A program made the position numbers and the translations under genes. From assembly GCA_037576215.1 (NCBI GenBank), contig JBANDB010000007.1, positions 5,177,001 through 5,241,000 on the forward strand: a DNA stretch of 64,000 nt. Reading direction: 5' to 3'. Positions 1 through 12,470 of this stretch are shown here, piece after piece. Positions within the stretch are counted from its first letter, which is position 1. Each line of letters begins with the position of its first letter. Source of the DNA: Armillaria gallica. Lineage: Eukaryota; Basidiomycota; Agaricomycetes; Agaricales; Physalacriaceae. Under the pieces are notes generated by a model. It did not search any database. It had not been told where the DNA came from and saw nothing but the letters and a program-made list of their open reading frames with translations.

Positions 1-502
1 ATTATTGTCGGTTCTCCTGAAGTTTGTACAGTGAAGTCGACGTGGAGTCCGTGGCCCTTACTATTCCCTCGCGCTCTGAAAGCCTAAGAATTTTCTCATC
101 TTCAGCTTCATCTGCGGAAAGTAGACGTACCCAGTTCTTGTTGGGACGAAGGCCTACTCCATCGTCACCTCGGTCGCTGCCGGTAATACCCTGAGCCGCA
201 ATCCAATTGTATCAAGCTCTCCTTCGTTGTTGTCCCCAAGACCGCTAGAGAGCTGCGAGAAAGATAACGCGGTACAATACTAAGCATGAGGGCGTGGCAC
301 CATAAATCCTTGGCTAGTGTAGCGTTGAGGCGGTAAAAGCAATATGGTGCCTGTCCAGGAGTCCAGGACGATAAGGGTCTGCCACAATACATTCGCCAGG
401 CTTTCCTCATAACCGAGGCAGCTTCTAAATCATGTCACGGCTCACATCACGAGAGGATAGAAAGACGCCCGGGCTGCTTTTCAAGGCTTCCCTCCGCCCA
501 CG
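1..502. other. 5' flank of first aldo/keto reductase, duplicated upstream of the second
   Basis: No convincing coding region. The stretch is recognisably similar to the 14.71-15.20 kb region before the second reductase gene: both have a GTACA(G/A)TGAAGTCGA start, a CCTAAGAATTT block, and a near-identical run of about 80 bases ending at the start codon. The gene duplication therefore included at least 500 bp of upstream DNA, and its left limit may lie outside the window. Confidence 0.6.
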
Positions 503-2208
503 ATGTCCCTTCCAAGTACAAATATGTCCTACGGTCGGTCCCAAACCAATCCGATGAACTCGGCTCACAGACTGTTTGCAGTACGCCTTGGATCATCTGG
601 AATGAAGGTGTCAAAGATTATCCTCGGTTGCACGGTATATGGGAGTTCCGATTGGTATAGTTGGGTGCAAGATGAAGAAGAGAGCATCAAGCAGATCAAG
701 GCTGCGTAAGCCATTGTCGTCCTCTTTTCCACTACCTATCTGACTCTTTATCAGCTACGATCTCGGAATCAACACCTTTGATACCGCCAACGTAAAAATT
801 TTGCATCCGTTCTTTGCTATCCAAGTTAACGTGTGTCAGGTCTACTCTAACGGACAATCCGAAGTTGTACTAGGGAAAGCCATCAAGCAGCACGATTTGT
901 TACGGGAGAGGATCATTGTAATGACAAAGGTTGGTTGGTTTGCTTCGATTTACAACCTAGGATGTCACATCTGTGCAGGTTTTTCACCCAATAACAAGAT
1001 CTAACAACGAACGGATCCCAGGTCGAGCATCAGCGCTCGCCGATTACAATGGATATGTGAACCAGTATGGACTCAGCCGCAAGGTCCGGGCCTACTCTTA
1101 CTTTAGTTTATCTGCTCATCGAAGACTTCAGCACATTTTCGATTCGGTCAAGAGGAGCCTGGACCGTCTGCAACTGGACTATGTCGACGTTCTTTACTGT
1201 CACGAGTTCGACTCCGAGACCCCGATCCATGAGACGGTGAGGATATCACACGCTCTATTACTGTCATAGACTAAACTCAAATTGCTTAGATGCAAGCCCT
1301 TCATGACGTGGTAACAGCTGGTTATGTTCGATATATCGGAATATCAATTTGTCGCGCCTGGCAATGTACGTTGGTTCTTTCTCTCATGCTAAGGCTATGT
1401 CTTGACATCATGTCTTCTCATGTACAGTCCATATCATGCAAGGTACTTTCTTTTCCAAGAAGCCATCTTGTGATTACTAAGGGCCTGTATTTGGAGATTA
1501 CGCGCTCAGCCATCACTTGACGCCATTCATCGCGGTGGAAAACGACTACAATCTTCTCTATCGCGAGGACGAAAATGAGTTGTTCCCCACTTTGAAGGTT
1601 TGTGTAGTGTGTAGAATAGTTCAAGTGGCGGTATCTGACATTCACCGCAGCGTTTTGGTGTCTCTTCGGTACCTTGGTCCACCCTTGCTCGCGGCGCTGT
1701 GGTCCACCCCCTCCGTCAGCAGCTCTCCCTGCCTGCCAACGTCGGGTATGTGCATCTTATGTACGCCGTATGATTTGCTCACTCGCGTGACAGAACTACC
1801 CAAAACCGTCCAACGTGGCATAATACAATTATCTCCAGGTAATTCAGACATCTGTCTATGTATCATGCTCCTGACACGTCTTCTTACATCAAGAGTGGAA
1901 GGGATTGCTAGCCGGAGAAACATCACCATGGCGCAAGTCGCCGTTGCATGGTCCCTTAGTCGAGAAGGTATAGTCAAACGGAGGTGTTTTATCCAATAAC
2001 CTACTGATGTTCGTGGTTCAGGTGTCTGTGCCCTGGTCATCAACGTACCGTCCACTGACGGCCTCTTGGACGCTATTGGTACGTTCTTGTTATTTGCTGT
2101 CATCTCTCGGTAATGATGTATTTGATAGGTGGTTTGAATGTGGTGCTCACTCCCAACGAAATACGGTATCTAGAAGAACCGTATAGTCCTCAAAAGCTTC
2201 ATTATTGA
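503..2208 (+). CDS. aldo/keto reductase, copy 1 (13 exons, apparently intact)
   Basis: NADPH-dependent aldo/keto reductase of the fungal YakC/voltage-gated-channel-beta type, probably cytosolic; substrate unknown. Joining 13 exons over 12 canonical short introns gives one open protein. The first exon (503-705) carries the beta-barrel start VRLGSSGMKVSKIILGC. The catalytic tetrad is complete: Asp77 in NTFDTAN, Tyr82 in VYSNG, Lys110 in VMTKV and His169 in LYCHEFD. Later exons give the YIGIS strand, the ENDYNLLYRED stretch, VPWSTLARG and the cofactor-loop sequence AWSLSREGVCALVI. A 15-nt exon (about 1429-1443) is needed to join WQ to FHIMQ. The stop follows SPQKLHY. A near-identical paralog lies at 15.2 kb and a relic at 7.9 kb. 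The family is clear; the substrate is not. Confidence 0.88.
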
Positions 2209-4456
2209 TAAATCTCAGACCTCAGAGATACATTTGGAATGAACTCATCACCATTTCCGTTTTTGTAATCGAGTGATTATATATCTCTTGACGTCGTGAA
2301 TGAAGTCATGTATGCGGTCAGACGCAGGGAAGGAAGGAGGTAATTTTATTACTTACTCGGCACATCATCTCTTCCAAGAATGCATCGTCCTAGGATCCAT
2401 GATTCAAGTCGCTTGCGGCTTGCGCATGTGCTCATGGTTTTAATTTCAAGGACGTCTGAGTAATGAACGATATTTAATCTCCGTAGTTCCATGGCTTCGC
2501 GACAGTGCATCGCTGGTCCGTTCTGTACCCTTTTCTTGGGTTCCTGGAGGTCATAAGAGCGATCATTGTGGTTTTCCTACAAAAATTCAACTATATGAAG
2601 ATACAGATCATAGCTCATATTGATCCGGATCAGTCCAAAGGTCACATGACCCTGTCGCCAGCTGGGCTCTTAAGTTCTGCAGTCACCACCACATCCATCC
2701 CATTGGGCGAGCTGATGGCGTCCATGACAGTGGAAAACCTCAAAACTAACTCGGCATTTATTGCTCTCTAGTTCAACTGACTTTTGCGATACTTTTGCGT
2801 CGTCCCGTTACTAATATTGCTGGACGCGTCGACCATCACGAATCTCGGAGGAAAGATCGTGACGAACTGGCTATCAAGGAACAGTCGTTCGCCATCATTC
2901 TATCCTAGACGCGTCAACTCCTGTGGCATTCTCCGGTCGTTGTGTTCTCCAACCAGTACCGTTTCTTCTGCAATCACACAATGAGTGGCGGCATTATAGT
3001 TGTGCGAATTTGGCCTTGTAAGTTGTTCTTAGTGCTGCTAAAATGGTTGGGTATTAATGGTATCAATGGATGTCGCTAGAGGCATCGGTGACATCGTTGT
3101 GGACCCACATCCATGCCTACGGGTGCAGGCTGGAGCTTAAAGCTGGGCGTCCTCTATGCCCGCAGTTGGATATATGAGAGGTATAAATTGTCCTGTTACT
3201 CTTAAAGGCTCCCGTTAACAAATCATCCAACAGCAAAGGCGAGATCTTTGATGAGACTGACGCAACCTGGCCTGCGGATTGAATTTCTGGTCCTTGCTTA
3301 CAAGTTGCCTAATATGCTATTGACGACTATCGTTTGCCGATGTCTCCTCAAGACACTAATCACTCAAACTTGGGTATGTGTTCAATATACGCAGTTACCA
3401 TCTTTCTTAAAGAATTCCCAGGATGTATTCCAACTTTCTGCGTTGCAACCAAGACAGCTATTCACGCGTCGCTAGCCATACTAGTATCATCATGAAATAC
3501 TGCATTTTGTCTGCCTTCTTGACGGTGTTCCTTTTGTCCGTAAGCTTTGGCCGGCATGTGCTTTCGGAAGGTTTCAATTGAAGGCTCACCACGTCTTATC
3601 CTATCAATGCAGTATCAGCTGCGCGGATTGGAATAAATGCAAACAATTTGACACCATTCACGCAACAATTACCTGCAGACGACGACCTTTACATTTTATC
3701 ACTCTGTATTGGACCGTAACCAGTCTTGTATTCTGTCTTGGGGAAAATTCTAGCTATTGACTAATGAAAACTGCAGTAGCCGTCGTTAAGCAGGACTTTG
3801 AGACTCGGCGATGGTACGGATTTCGCGCGGAGATTCTAGGTCTCTGCCTGAGAAAGCTTTCCCATGCCTGGCGCTTTCACATATTCCCTAGGACGACATA
3901 GGGACGTTGTCCGACGGTCTATTTGCTCCGACTTTCTCTACGGTATCCTCAATGAACAGAGACATTCGATCCGACATAGGCAAGAGTTCGAGCGAACAGC
4001 TGGGCAAGCCTTCTAGAAATGAAGCCCACGATAATGTGAGCTCATACCACACACTCGTTTCGAGCATTGTACTGAATATATGCTATTCCTATGGACCTCC
4101 GCGACTACACCATCCTTGATGTTCGAGTACCAGACGGAGATGATGGAGTACGATGCAACTTATACTGCTCTGCAGACCAATAATGTGATTTGTCCCTATT
4201 TGTATACTATCCCGCCCTCGGTGCGTTGCCATCCCAAGCTTTCAGCTCCTCTATCTGAGTGAAGTAGATGTCGAGCTGGACGTATGTGCCATCATCTGAC
4301 CCCAACTCTGTTTCCGATATGGAAGAATTCAGTCTGGCTAATGCCCTTGCTATCCCGGTTCCGGTAAGCACGACTTTAAAGTTAGCCATCATGCCTATTT
4401 TCTGAACGGCGCTCAACCAGCCACACACAGACACGAACCTCACGCTGACTTCATTC
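2209..4456. other. 2.2-kb interval without a confident gene
   Basis: Only short broken frames occur. One start at 3492 opens a hydrophobic, signal-peptide-like peptide (MKYCILSAFLTVFLLS) followed at once by a GTAAGC donor-like site. A following open stretch around 3612-3718 could be a second exon, but the joint I tried is out of phase. Upstream of the BTB gene, around 4255-4456, short stretches look like possible 5' exons (for example ELD before a GTATGT donor), but I could not fix a start there. Confidence 0.35.
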
Positions 4457-5551
4457 ATGGCGAAGTTCGTTTCCGCCGATATCGAGGAATGTGCCTCAAG
4501 GATTCAATTAGGCTCTGAGGCCAGTGACCTCGTGTTGGAATCCTATGCCCAGCCACCCGTGAGCGATATTTGGTATATTATGTCATTATTGTGTTAAATT
4601 TTTCTTTGGGTTGTCTTGCAGCAGTCAAGCCAGGAAATAAACGCCATATCAACGAAGTTCAATGCCAATTTCAATCACAACGGAATGCCCCCAGACACTC
4701 GGCTCGTTTCCTCAGATCTGGTTCTATTTCTCGTCCATCATCACATGCTCGCCGATGCATCTACCAATCGATTCAATGCTCTCTTAGACAGCCTCCTGCC
4801 CTTTACTACGATCCCAGAGACATCTGATTTTCTAAACATCATCCTTCATGCCATCTACGGACTTTCATGCTCTGAATTCCAGCCTACTATCGACACACTG
4901 ATGACTGCAGTTTGCCTTTTCCCAAAGTACGGCTTGCAGCCCGAGAGGTACATTCACCCATCATCGCCACTATTCAGTGATATCCGTTACCAAATGCCGC
5001 TCTCGCCACTTATGACATACGTCGTATCCTCGTATTATGAACTTGAAGACCTTGCCGTCATCACTTCGGGACATCTCCTCTCGTTGGACGTATCCACCAT
5101 GAGCGAAGAGATGGTAGAATTCATCAGTCCAGTATATCTCAAGCGCCTCTTCGACCTGCAGCAGAGGCGCGTTGATACGCTCAAGCGTCTTTTCGCTGTT
5201 CCTCCAAACCCACATCCCGCGACGCCTCGGTGCGATTTTATAGCTCAAAAGTCTTTGACTAGAGCGTGGTCTTTGTATACTGTTCGTCTATTGTGGGATG
5301 CTCGGGCAGGTGAGATACACGTTTTTCGTCCTTGATTGGATCTGGATGCTTGGTAGATCTGACTGCTGGCGCAATTGAACGTACGTACCGGACGCTTGAC
5401 GACCATGTTGCATGCTTCGACTGCAAGTGTGCTCTTCGAGAACATGTCAAAGGTATTGTCATTGAATGGTCGGAGCAAAAAGTATGTCGCCGCCTTCATT
5501 TTAGAATCGTCAGTTATAGAATTGTCTCCCCTGTTACAGCGAACGATTTAG
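4457..5551 (+). CDS. BTB/POZ-like protein, family copy 1
   Basis: Member of an Agaricomycete BTB-like family, presumed protein-interaction adaptor; partner unknown. Exons used: 4457-4558, 4622-5309, 5357-5481 and 5540-5551. The core has DTRLVSSDLVLFLVHHHML (the 'surface displayed' BTB strand), a hydrophobic ETSDFLNIILHAIYGLSC helix, then SPLMTYVVSSYYELEDLA and YLKRLFDLQQRRVDTLKRL. The C-terminal region has a Cys pair (CFDCKC) before EWSEQK. The last intron (5482-5539) leaves a final exon of only R-T-I-stop, and this same ending is found in both paralogs. The chosen ATG (MAKFVSADIEEC) is the first usable one; additional 5' exons are possible. Closest paralog is the minus-strand copy at 20.4 kb. 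Confidence 0.7.
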
Positions 5552-7944
5552 TTGATCGGCGTTTTCTGTACGAGTCTTGTCTCTATGGCAAAGCGTATCC
5601 TTAGGAGAGTTAGCCATCTATGCCCAAATAAGATACTACCAAAATTTGTAGCCGATTCCAAAGAGTAAACGGAGATTGTTGAAAGCAGCAAGATGTGTCG
5701 TAGTTCGTAGTCCCGGTCCTGATAATCTAGCATCCCGTCGTCAGGGAACTAGCTAGGTCAGGGAAACTAGCTAGGACCAAGTCAGGAGCCTCAGAGTGGC
5801 AATGATAGCAGTGTACATGGGTCAAGCCAATTACTTGATAGTGACACTGAAAATGAAAGGCCGTCCCAGAAAGCCGGTCACGCGCAAAGCTGTCAATCAA
5901 CACCAGCCTCAACACTTATAGTATCGATCCAGGACATCCTATCTTCCTCCGCACTCTAATCAGGACCCGAGACGAATGCAGCGGCGCAATGAACTGTCTG
6001 GCGATGCAGGGTATTCGTAAAAGGAAGGGCGCTCAGAAGGGTACGGCAAACACGACAAGTTTGCTACCAAATCTGCAACAGTATGGGCAGTATGGCTTCA
6101 CGTCGTTCTCAATGTCGGTGGAGACAGCCCACCCAAGGGAACCGGTAAACCAGAAGACAGATGGGAGTAGTGGCGGAAGGGATGAAACGAGAGCTGGTCC
6201 AGGCGACCATTGGTCGACCAGAGCAACCAATCTATGAAATAGTACGGCTGTCATCGTTCCCCACCGGTTACAATTAGCCGTCATGTAGAACTTTCGACAG
6301 CTGCGTGCAAGGTGTACGACAACAGCGAGGGCAAATAGCCGGCTGTTAGTTCCACAACGCCAGATTCGACGAAGCAGATAGACCTGTGAGTACAGCTAAT
6401 CCTGTTTGACGTGAAACTCATCGAGACCGTTTTTCAAGTCCCAGGGCTTGCTCAACGAGATGAAAGAGAGCCCTGCCAGCAACTACACACATAGCCAGCC
6501 AGCGTCTTTCCTCATATTCGAGAAATGGTGACACGCCTCTTCCACTTCGTCGTATTCGATTTCACAGTCGACAAGCTCGTCACAATTCCTTGATCACGCG
6601 AGACGACCGACCTGTACCTGTCCTTCCCACAAGAAATCCCGTAACTTCAAACAGATAGCAGTCAATCTGGGTCAGGCAGCAGGATATCCCTATGGTTGCC
6701 AACAATCTGTTCTGTGGAAGAATTGCGATGGTTCAGTTTTCCTCGCTCGGAGACAAACACTTGCGCTCACTGGCAGCGACGGTACTCATATCTATCGTGC
6801 ACAGGGCGTGTCTGGAGCTCCCTGCTCCTATAGAACCTCGCGCTCATAATTCGACTTCTTGTTTATCTCCAAGTCGTGCTGTACCGCTTCTCGAATTCAT
6901 TTCGCCGTCATCGTGACACTGGCATATCCGGCCGGCTCTAAAATATGGAGAGGCATTTCCAGCCAAAGAAATGGTCAAACATACCTAACCAAAGATACTC
7001 CAGAATTTGATGAAATAAGTGAATTTCATTCGACAGGCATGTTCATTATCCCTCCGAATCTGAGCGAAGACGATACGGATAATGCGCATATATGCAGAAT
7101 CTTCATTGACCAAGGCGTAATAGATCAATTCCGGTGCCTTTTTTCACTGTAGCCTGCTGAATTGCGCTCATTCGATAATATCCCCGGGCGCGACGAGGAC
7201 AAGATCAGGATTGGAGCCCTAAAATCCAGGTGGGGAAGAGACCAGCTGGTACTGAACTTCGTTATGAAAGCGTATATGGGTCGTTTGCATGTTTCCAAAG
7301 ACCATCAAAGCCTTAGAAGATGAATCGATGATGCTTGAAGTCCAATACTTTAACCTACACCCAAAGATTCAGAAATGTGAGCCTCTCGCACTACAATGAG
7401 CTGACCTTTTCTGACCTTTACCTGGCAAGGGTACGACCAGCGTTGTACGCTGCGCTATACGTCACCTACGACCGAATGCCACTTCTTCCAGGTGTCCAGC
7501 CCAACCTTATCATGGCCAATGTGAAAAGTCCGACATATGTATGAAATGAATTTCTGTTTGAGTCGAGGCCGGCTGGACAGAAGCTCGCTGGAAGCTCGAG
7601 CAGCCTGTCGATAAGGCAGCCTTTATCGTCAAGCAGATCCCCCCGAATCTAGAACATCATGGGTGAAGGATGAAAGCCAACGTTTTCTTGCGGGGCCTTT
7701 CTTGTGTGACTGTCGTCACACATCGACCATTGACGAGACCAGCGCCATCATCATACTGAGCTGGTCAGTTTTCTTCCTGTCGCATTAACGGCGAAGAGGC
7801 CAGGATGAAAGATTATGCGGTGCTGCGATGTCTTGGTTATTATGCTGAACGATGCCTGTCAATGCACAATATATACCAACCCGGCCGGTGTTGGTGGGGA
7901 GCGCAGATCTGTGATGACACTTAACTAATGTCCGCATCGCTTAG
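5552..7944. other. 2.4-kb interval without a confident gene
   Basis: Open frames are short and have no recognisable domain. A small tandem pair, GTCAGGGAACTAGCTAG and GTCAGGGAAACTAGCTAG, sits at about 5741-5775. An unassigned 97-codon frame runs 6859-7152 on the plus strand with no usable similarity. Near the end the sequence enters the intron preceding the reductase relic. Confidence 0.4.
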
Positions 7945-8713
7945 GTTTACTCAGACGGGCAATCGGAGATTGTCTTAGGGGCGGGAGCAAAAGGAAGGTC
8001 CTGTAGTACGGACACCGGCACGCTTCTGTTGAGGAGCACCGTCGGGTAATAAAACTTCCTTCCTTCCTTCCTGTAAGCAACGTGTCATTTCATTTTCATT
8101 GTTTTGATCCTTGCATGAACACTAATGTGCATGATAGCGAAAGCTGGATACGTTAAGTATCTTTTCACTCCCACATCATGGCTATACCCTGATCCCATTT
8201 TTTCTTGTGTATAGTTCATGTCATGATATCTCACGGTGACATACTACTGGGACCGCCAATGGGATTATGTACTAACCTGCCATCTCGATAGAGAATGAAT
8301 AGAATATCCTTTATCGCAAGGATGAGAATAGGGTTTTCGCTAAACTGGGATTTTGCGCGTTCCATACCTGATACGACAATGGCATCAAACTGGATCTGCT
8401 TCTCAGTATTTTGGAGTCGTCTCGTTTCGTTGGTCTGTACTGGCCGATGATGCCATGATGGTACCTCTGGACTGGCAGCCCTCCTTCCCTGAGGACAAAC
8501 GGCGTGTCTCCTTCTACTCGCCTTCTTTTACCCACTCAACAGTCTGAACGGACTTATCAGAGACCGTCAAGCGTGCTACTATGAATATCAAGCGGTCATT
8601 TAAAGCTCTATCTGATTATTCTCTACTCTAACGCCTCTTCTTTTAACAGGGTTGAAGAAATCGTTAACAGAAGAAGTATCAGCATGTCCCACCTCGCTGT
8701 CTTCAACTTCTAG
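7945..8713 (+). pseudogene. aldo/keto reductase relic (third, old copy)
   Basis: An acceptor-like TTAG is followed by VYSDGQSEIVLGAGAKG, matching VYSNGQSEVVLGKAIKQ of the intact copies. About 340 nt on, around 8291-8345, ENEYNILYRKDENRVF matches ENDYNLLYREDENELF. Around 8650-8713, VEEIVNRRSISMSHLAVFNF matches VEGIASRRNITMAQVAVAWS and runs into a stop. The N-terminal exons, the Lys/His exons and the cofactor exon are missing or scrambled. Divergence is much greater than between the two intact genes, so this is an older, dead duplicate. Confidence 0.65.
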
Positions 8714-11253
8714 ATGCGCTTGGTGAGGACTTCCATTTAGGCTGAGCCTGCCAATCTGACTACAATATCCAGGCCCCTAGAATATAATCTTACCCCGAGA
8801 TACACCGTCCGGAACATATAATCCGCACACGGGCGCCAGCACTCCTCCGCAGCCCGAGGACGCCGAGACTTTCTAAGAGCGGGCGCCGGGTACCCCATCC
8901 TAGTGACAGTAAGAATTGCGGCCTGCACTTCACAGTGTTGCTCAGCTGCAGGGCACCGATCGCTGGAGAAGGTCCTGCTCCAAAAGGGGCAGAGTAATCA
9001 TTTCTGAACAGATGATCGTGCCTGTAATACAGACAAAGCATATAGCCCACAGAACATCTGGGTCGGCTTGAAATGGATGGGCTGTCTGAAGCAAGCCATA
9101 ACCGCCTCTTGCTGATCACTACCTGAAATGTACATCAGAAGCTTGAAGTGTAATAAAAACGGCACCGAGGCGCACGTTCTTGGTGTTCAATGATGGTGAG
9201 AACGAGGGTGACCAAAAGTTCCATGATTTCGTCTGCGGAAATTCAGACTCAGATAAGAGACGTTCTGCTCCTCAGCGAATTTTGCGTATGGTACACTTAG
9301 TGTAATTTGAGAGAGAATTTGAAGTCCGCGTCTATTCACAGAAGAAACCGGAATTCTATCCGAGTCACACTTAAAATGACTTGGGCCGTAGTAATCGGTG
9401 TGAGAATTAAGACCCCTTCGAAGGTGACGAGGTTGATTCTTTGAGTCGCTGGTATTATTTGATCTCAGCCGCCGGTAAAGGTCCTAGGCAGAGGGACTCC
9501 GAGACACTGGCGACGGACTAGCATTACTCAGGTTCGCCGTTCTAGGAAAATCGTGATACTGTGACACTATTAGAGGTAGCATGCAATGAAGAAAGTCTGT
9601 GCTTCTGTGAATGGTCAGGAGACGCTTCTATTGCTTGTAGGTAAAATCAGATGTCAGACCAGTCAAGATAAGAAGGAACGAGGTGCGTAAGCCGCTGTCT
9701 TCTTTCTGAGTGCTGAAACGAGGGATGACTGTTAACATGATGGCTGAAAAAAATGATCCTCGTCCTGTACTTCTCTTTAATAGTCGAGGAATGAGCAAAT
9801 GAGAAAGGATCGGTGCACCATGAACCGCGGAGGCGCTGGAAGGCCTGGGACGAAACAACCGTGCAAGACCGGAGGGATCATGGCGACCAGGCTTCTTGTG
9901 AACACGAGGAGGTGGAGATGTGCTATATAAATGCCGTACTGAGATTCGGTTGTTAAACGCTAACTTTTGGTTTGAGTAAGCCTGACCCGAAATAGGAATG
10001 AAAACGGCTGATGAAAGTTTACAAGAAGATTACTCAGAGCACGTAGAGTAAGGGAAGGGAGACTCAGCCGATCTCTGCCGCTTGAATGTGTGTGCCGCAA
10101 TACCGCAGGACGGCCATCACAAATTTCAAGGAGCGCTCAGAACCGAAATTCGGACCAGATCAGATCTAGACTCTGTACATGTATCCGTTGAACGACTGTC
10201 TGACCAACCTCTCCCCTGCTCAAGAATTTATCTCCTGTACAAATAATGCAACCGGGGTACCCCGAATTCACGAGTCTGTGCATACCGTCACCAGCCTTCA
10301 TTCTTCCAGCACGAAGGCAAAAGCCTCTCTCAGCACGGTCTCTTTATAGTAGTCAAAAATATTGGCTGTTTCCCACCGCTATCCACTAGGGTCACCAACT
10401 CACCGTTCATCTTCGTTTCGCTTTTGATGTGAGCTTCGTCCAGTTACTTTGACTGAGTACTACTGAGTTTCAATACCGGTGATCGTGATATTTCAGCTCC
10501 ACATATACGAGTGCTGCTATTACGCCCGACTGCTATCATGACGAGAAGCACATCCTTACGAGACGTTCGCTGGCGTTCCGAGATCATACACGATCTCAAG
10601 TAGAAATCATGCAGGCATGCAAGTCCTTACTACCAGAACTGAACGCATATAAGTCTACATTCCCATCGGTATTTTCAGAGCGAATAGCGAGGAACTCTGA
10701 ACAACTCTCTGCACTATAGAAGCTTGATTATATCACCTCGCCAAGGCGTGGCGCTGCGAGCATAGTGTGCATCTGGGACATGATCCGTTTACGGCGTTGT
10801 CTTTGACGTTCCCAAAGACTACAGACTTAATAAACGAACTCCTCAAAATTCACTTGGCTCTTGATCGGATCTTCCACCACCTCGAGTCTACGTCTTCTAC
10901 GAACCAAGAGTTAGGTGGCAATCATTACCAAAGCTGATGTGGAGTCTTGTCCGCTGATCCCTGCACCTGCTTTTGTTAAGTTCAGCCGTCAACGTGCCAT
11001 GCCTGCCTTCCCCGGCATCTATATCTTTCATACCGGCACCGCCCCATTCGATACCTTGTCGTTGTACCCGGGAGCGGACTCGGAGACGAATTTTACCGCA
11101 CTATGGGCCCGAAATACCAACTTTGTGCATACCCTGCTACCATATAATAACATGGCTAATAAAGAACACAAAGTCGATCTGACAAGCTGGTACGTCTAGC
11201 ATAGTACAGTGGCATTCTTCTTCTACTCACTCTGTGGCAGAAACTACGAAACT
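8714..11253. other. 2.5-kb interval, no firm gene; possible 5' exon of the next BTB gene
   Basis: Most of the interval shows nothing coding. From about 10915 to 11190 an open frame reads FPGIYIFHTGTAPFDTLSLY and continues to KVDLTSW, followed by GTACGT. This could be an upstream exon of the BTB gene starting at 11254, but the obvious splice to the acceptor at 11240 creates a stop codon, so the link is unproved. Confidence 0.35.
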
Positions 11254-12470
11254 ATGCTTATCAGCGATTTTGCGCCATCTAACCCGCCATGGGAGTCGAT
11301 GTTGACCTACCCTGCTGAGTTGGCAACTCACGACCTCGAGGTATGCGCCATTTACAGCTTCGGTTCAAAACCAGATATTAACCTTCTATAGTCTTCCGAG
11401 CTGCCGTCGAGCAACCTTCGGGATAGCCTGTCAGGATCGTCGTCCAACCATTTACAAGGCCCGGTCTCGACCATGGTGAGAGATACAGTGCTATGATGAC
11501 TACTAGCTTAAAATGCTCTCAAGGCGGCTCCGAGGGCCATGGATGAATCTGCGCCTCAGCGTACGTCTACGGCGTTCCCTCGGCAGGAGAGCACGGACAT
11601 TGTATTGGTTTCCTTCGACTCTGTTACTTTCCATGTCCATTCTCGGACGGTTCTCGGTGCATCAGACAACGACTTTGGATTTTTACTTCAACCCGATAGG
11701 CGGGTTGACGGTGATACTAGCATTGTCCAAGTTGACGAGCATTCCGAGGTCTTGAACATCCTACTTCACGTTATCTACTCCATATCGTGCATACCCTATC
11801 AGCCATCATTCGAAGTCCTCCAAACAGCGGTCGAGAGGATGGAACACTATGGCATGGCTGTGAATGTCCATGTCCAGCCATCCACGCCAATGTTCGACAT
11901 CCTTTCTTCTCATGCATCTGATAATGCGCTGCATCTCTACGCGCTCGCTGCGCACTTTGACTTGTATGATCTTGCTGTCTTCGCATCAGCGCATCTCCTC
12001 TCTGTCACACTCTCTAGCCTGACAGAAGACATGGTCAGGCGTATTGGTGCGCCTTATCTGAGGCGCCTATTCACGCTTCACCTCGGTCGTAAAGAGGCAT
12101 TGAAGCGAGTGCTTATCACTCCCCCGAGGCGACACTACCCAACCTTGGCTTGCAGTGCTTACTCACAGGAACAATTTGCTCTAGATTGGGTCCTTAATGT
12201 CGCACAGATTGTTTCGGAAGCGAATCCCGGTACGTCTTTGAGAATCCAAATCAGATTTCGATGTTCTAAACCTAGCTCTTCAGATATATCCTCACATTAC
12301 ATAGTTGCCCTGTTAAGACCATTGAAGGACCAGACGTCGTGTGAAACCTGCAGGGTCAATCTATACGAAAGACTTGAGCAGCTAACTGAACAATGGGGCT
12401 CGACCAAGGTGTTTACTTTCACGTCTTTGATTGATTTCGATATATCTGACTTCTCCAGCGCACAATTTGA
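11254..12470 (+). CDS. BTB/POZ-like protein, family copy 2
   Basis: Second member of the BTB-like family. Exons: 11254-11340, 11392-11475, 11524-12229, 12284-12408 and 12459-12470, all with GT...AG introns of 48-54 nt. The BTB core reads STDIVLVSFDSVTFHVHS, then HSEVLNILLHVIYSISC, HASDNALHLYALAAHFDLYD and YLRRLFTLHLGRKEALKRV. The Cys pair is present as SCETC. Splicing the last intron (12409-12458) replaces a longer read-through tail with R-T-I-stop, exactly as in the other two copies. The region before residue 60 is Ser-rich and low in order. The start at 11254 is a best guess; an earlier exon may exist. Confidence 0.72.

Noticed and set aside
5089..5248. A minus-strand frame opposite the BTB copy 1 exon
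   Set aside because: Shadow of the plus-strand BTB coding exon, which has clear paralogs.
8061..8076. CTTCCTTCCTTCC run as a structured repeat
   Set aside because: A four-unit microsatellite without further context; ordinary slippage.
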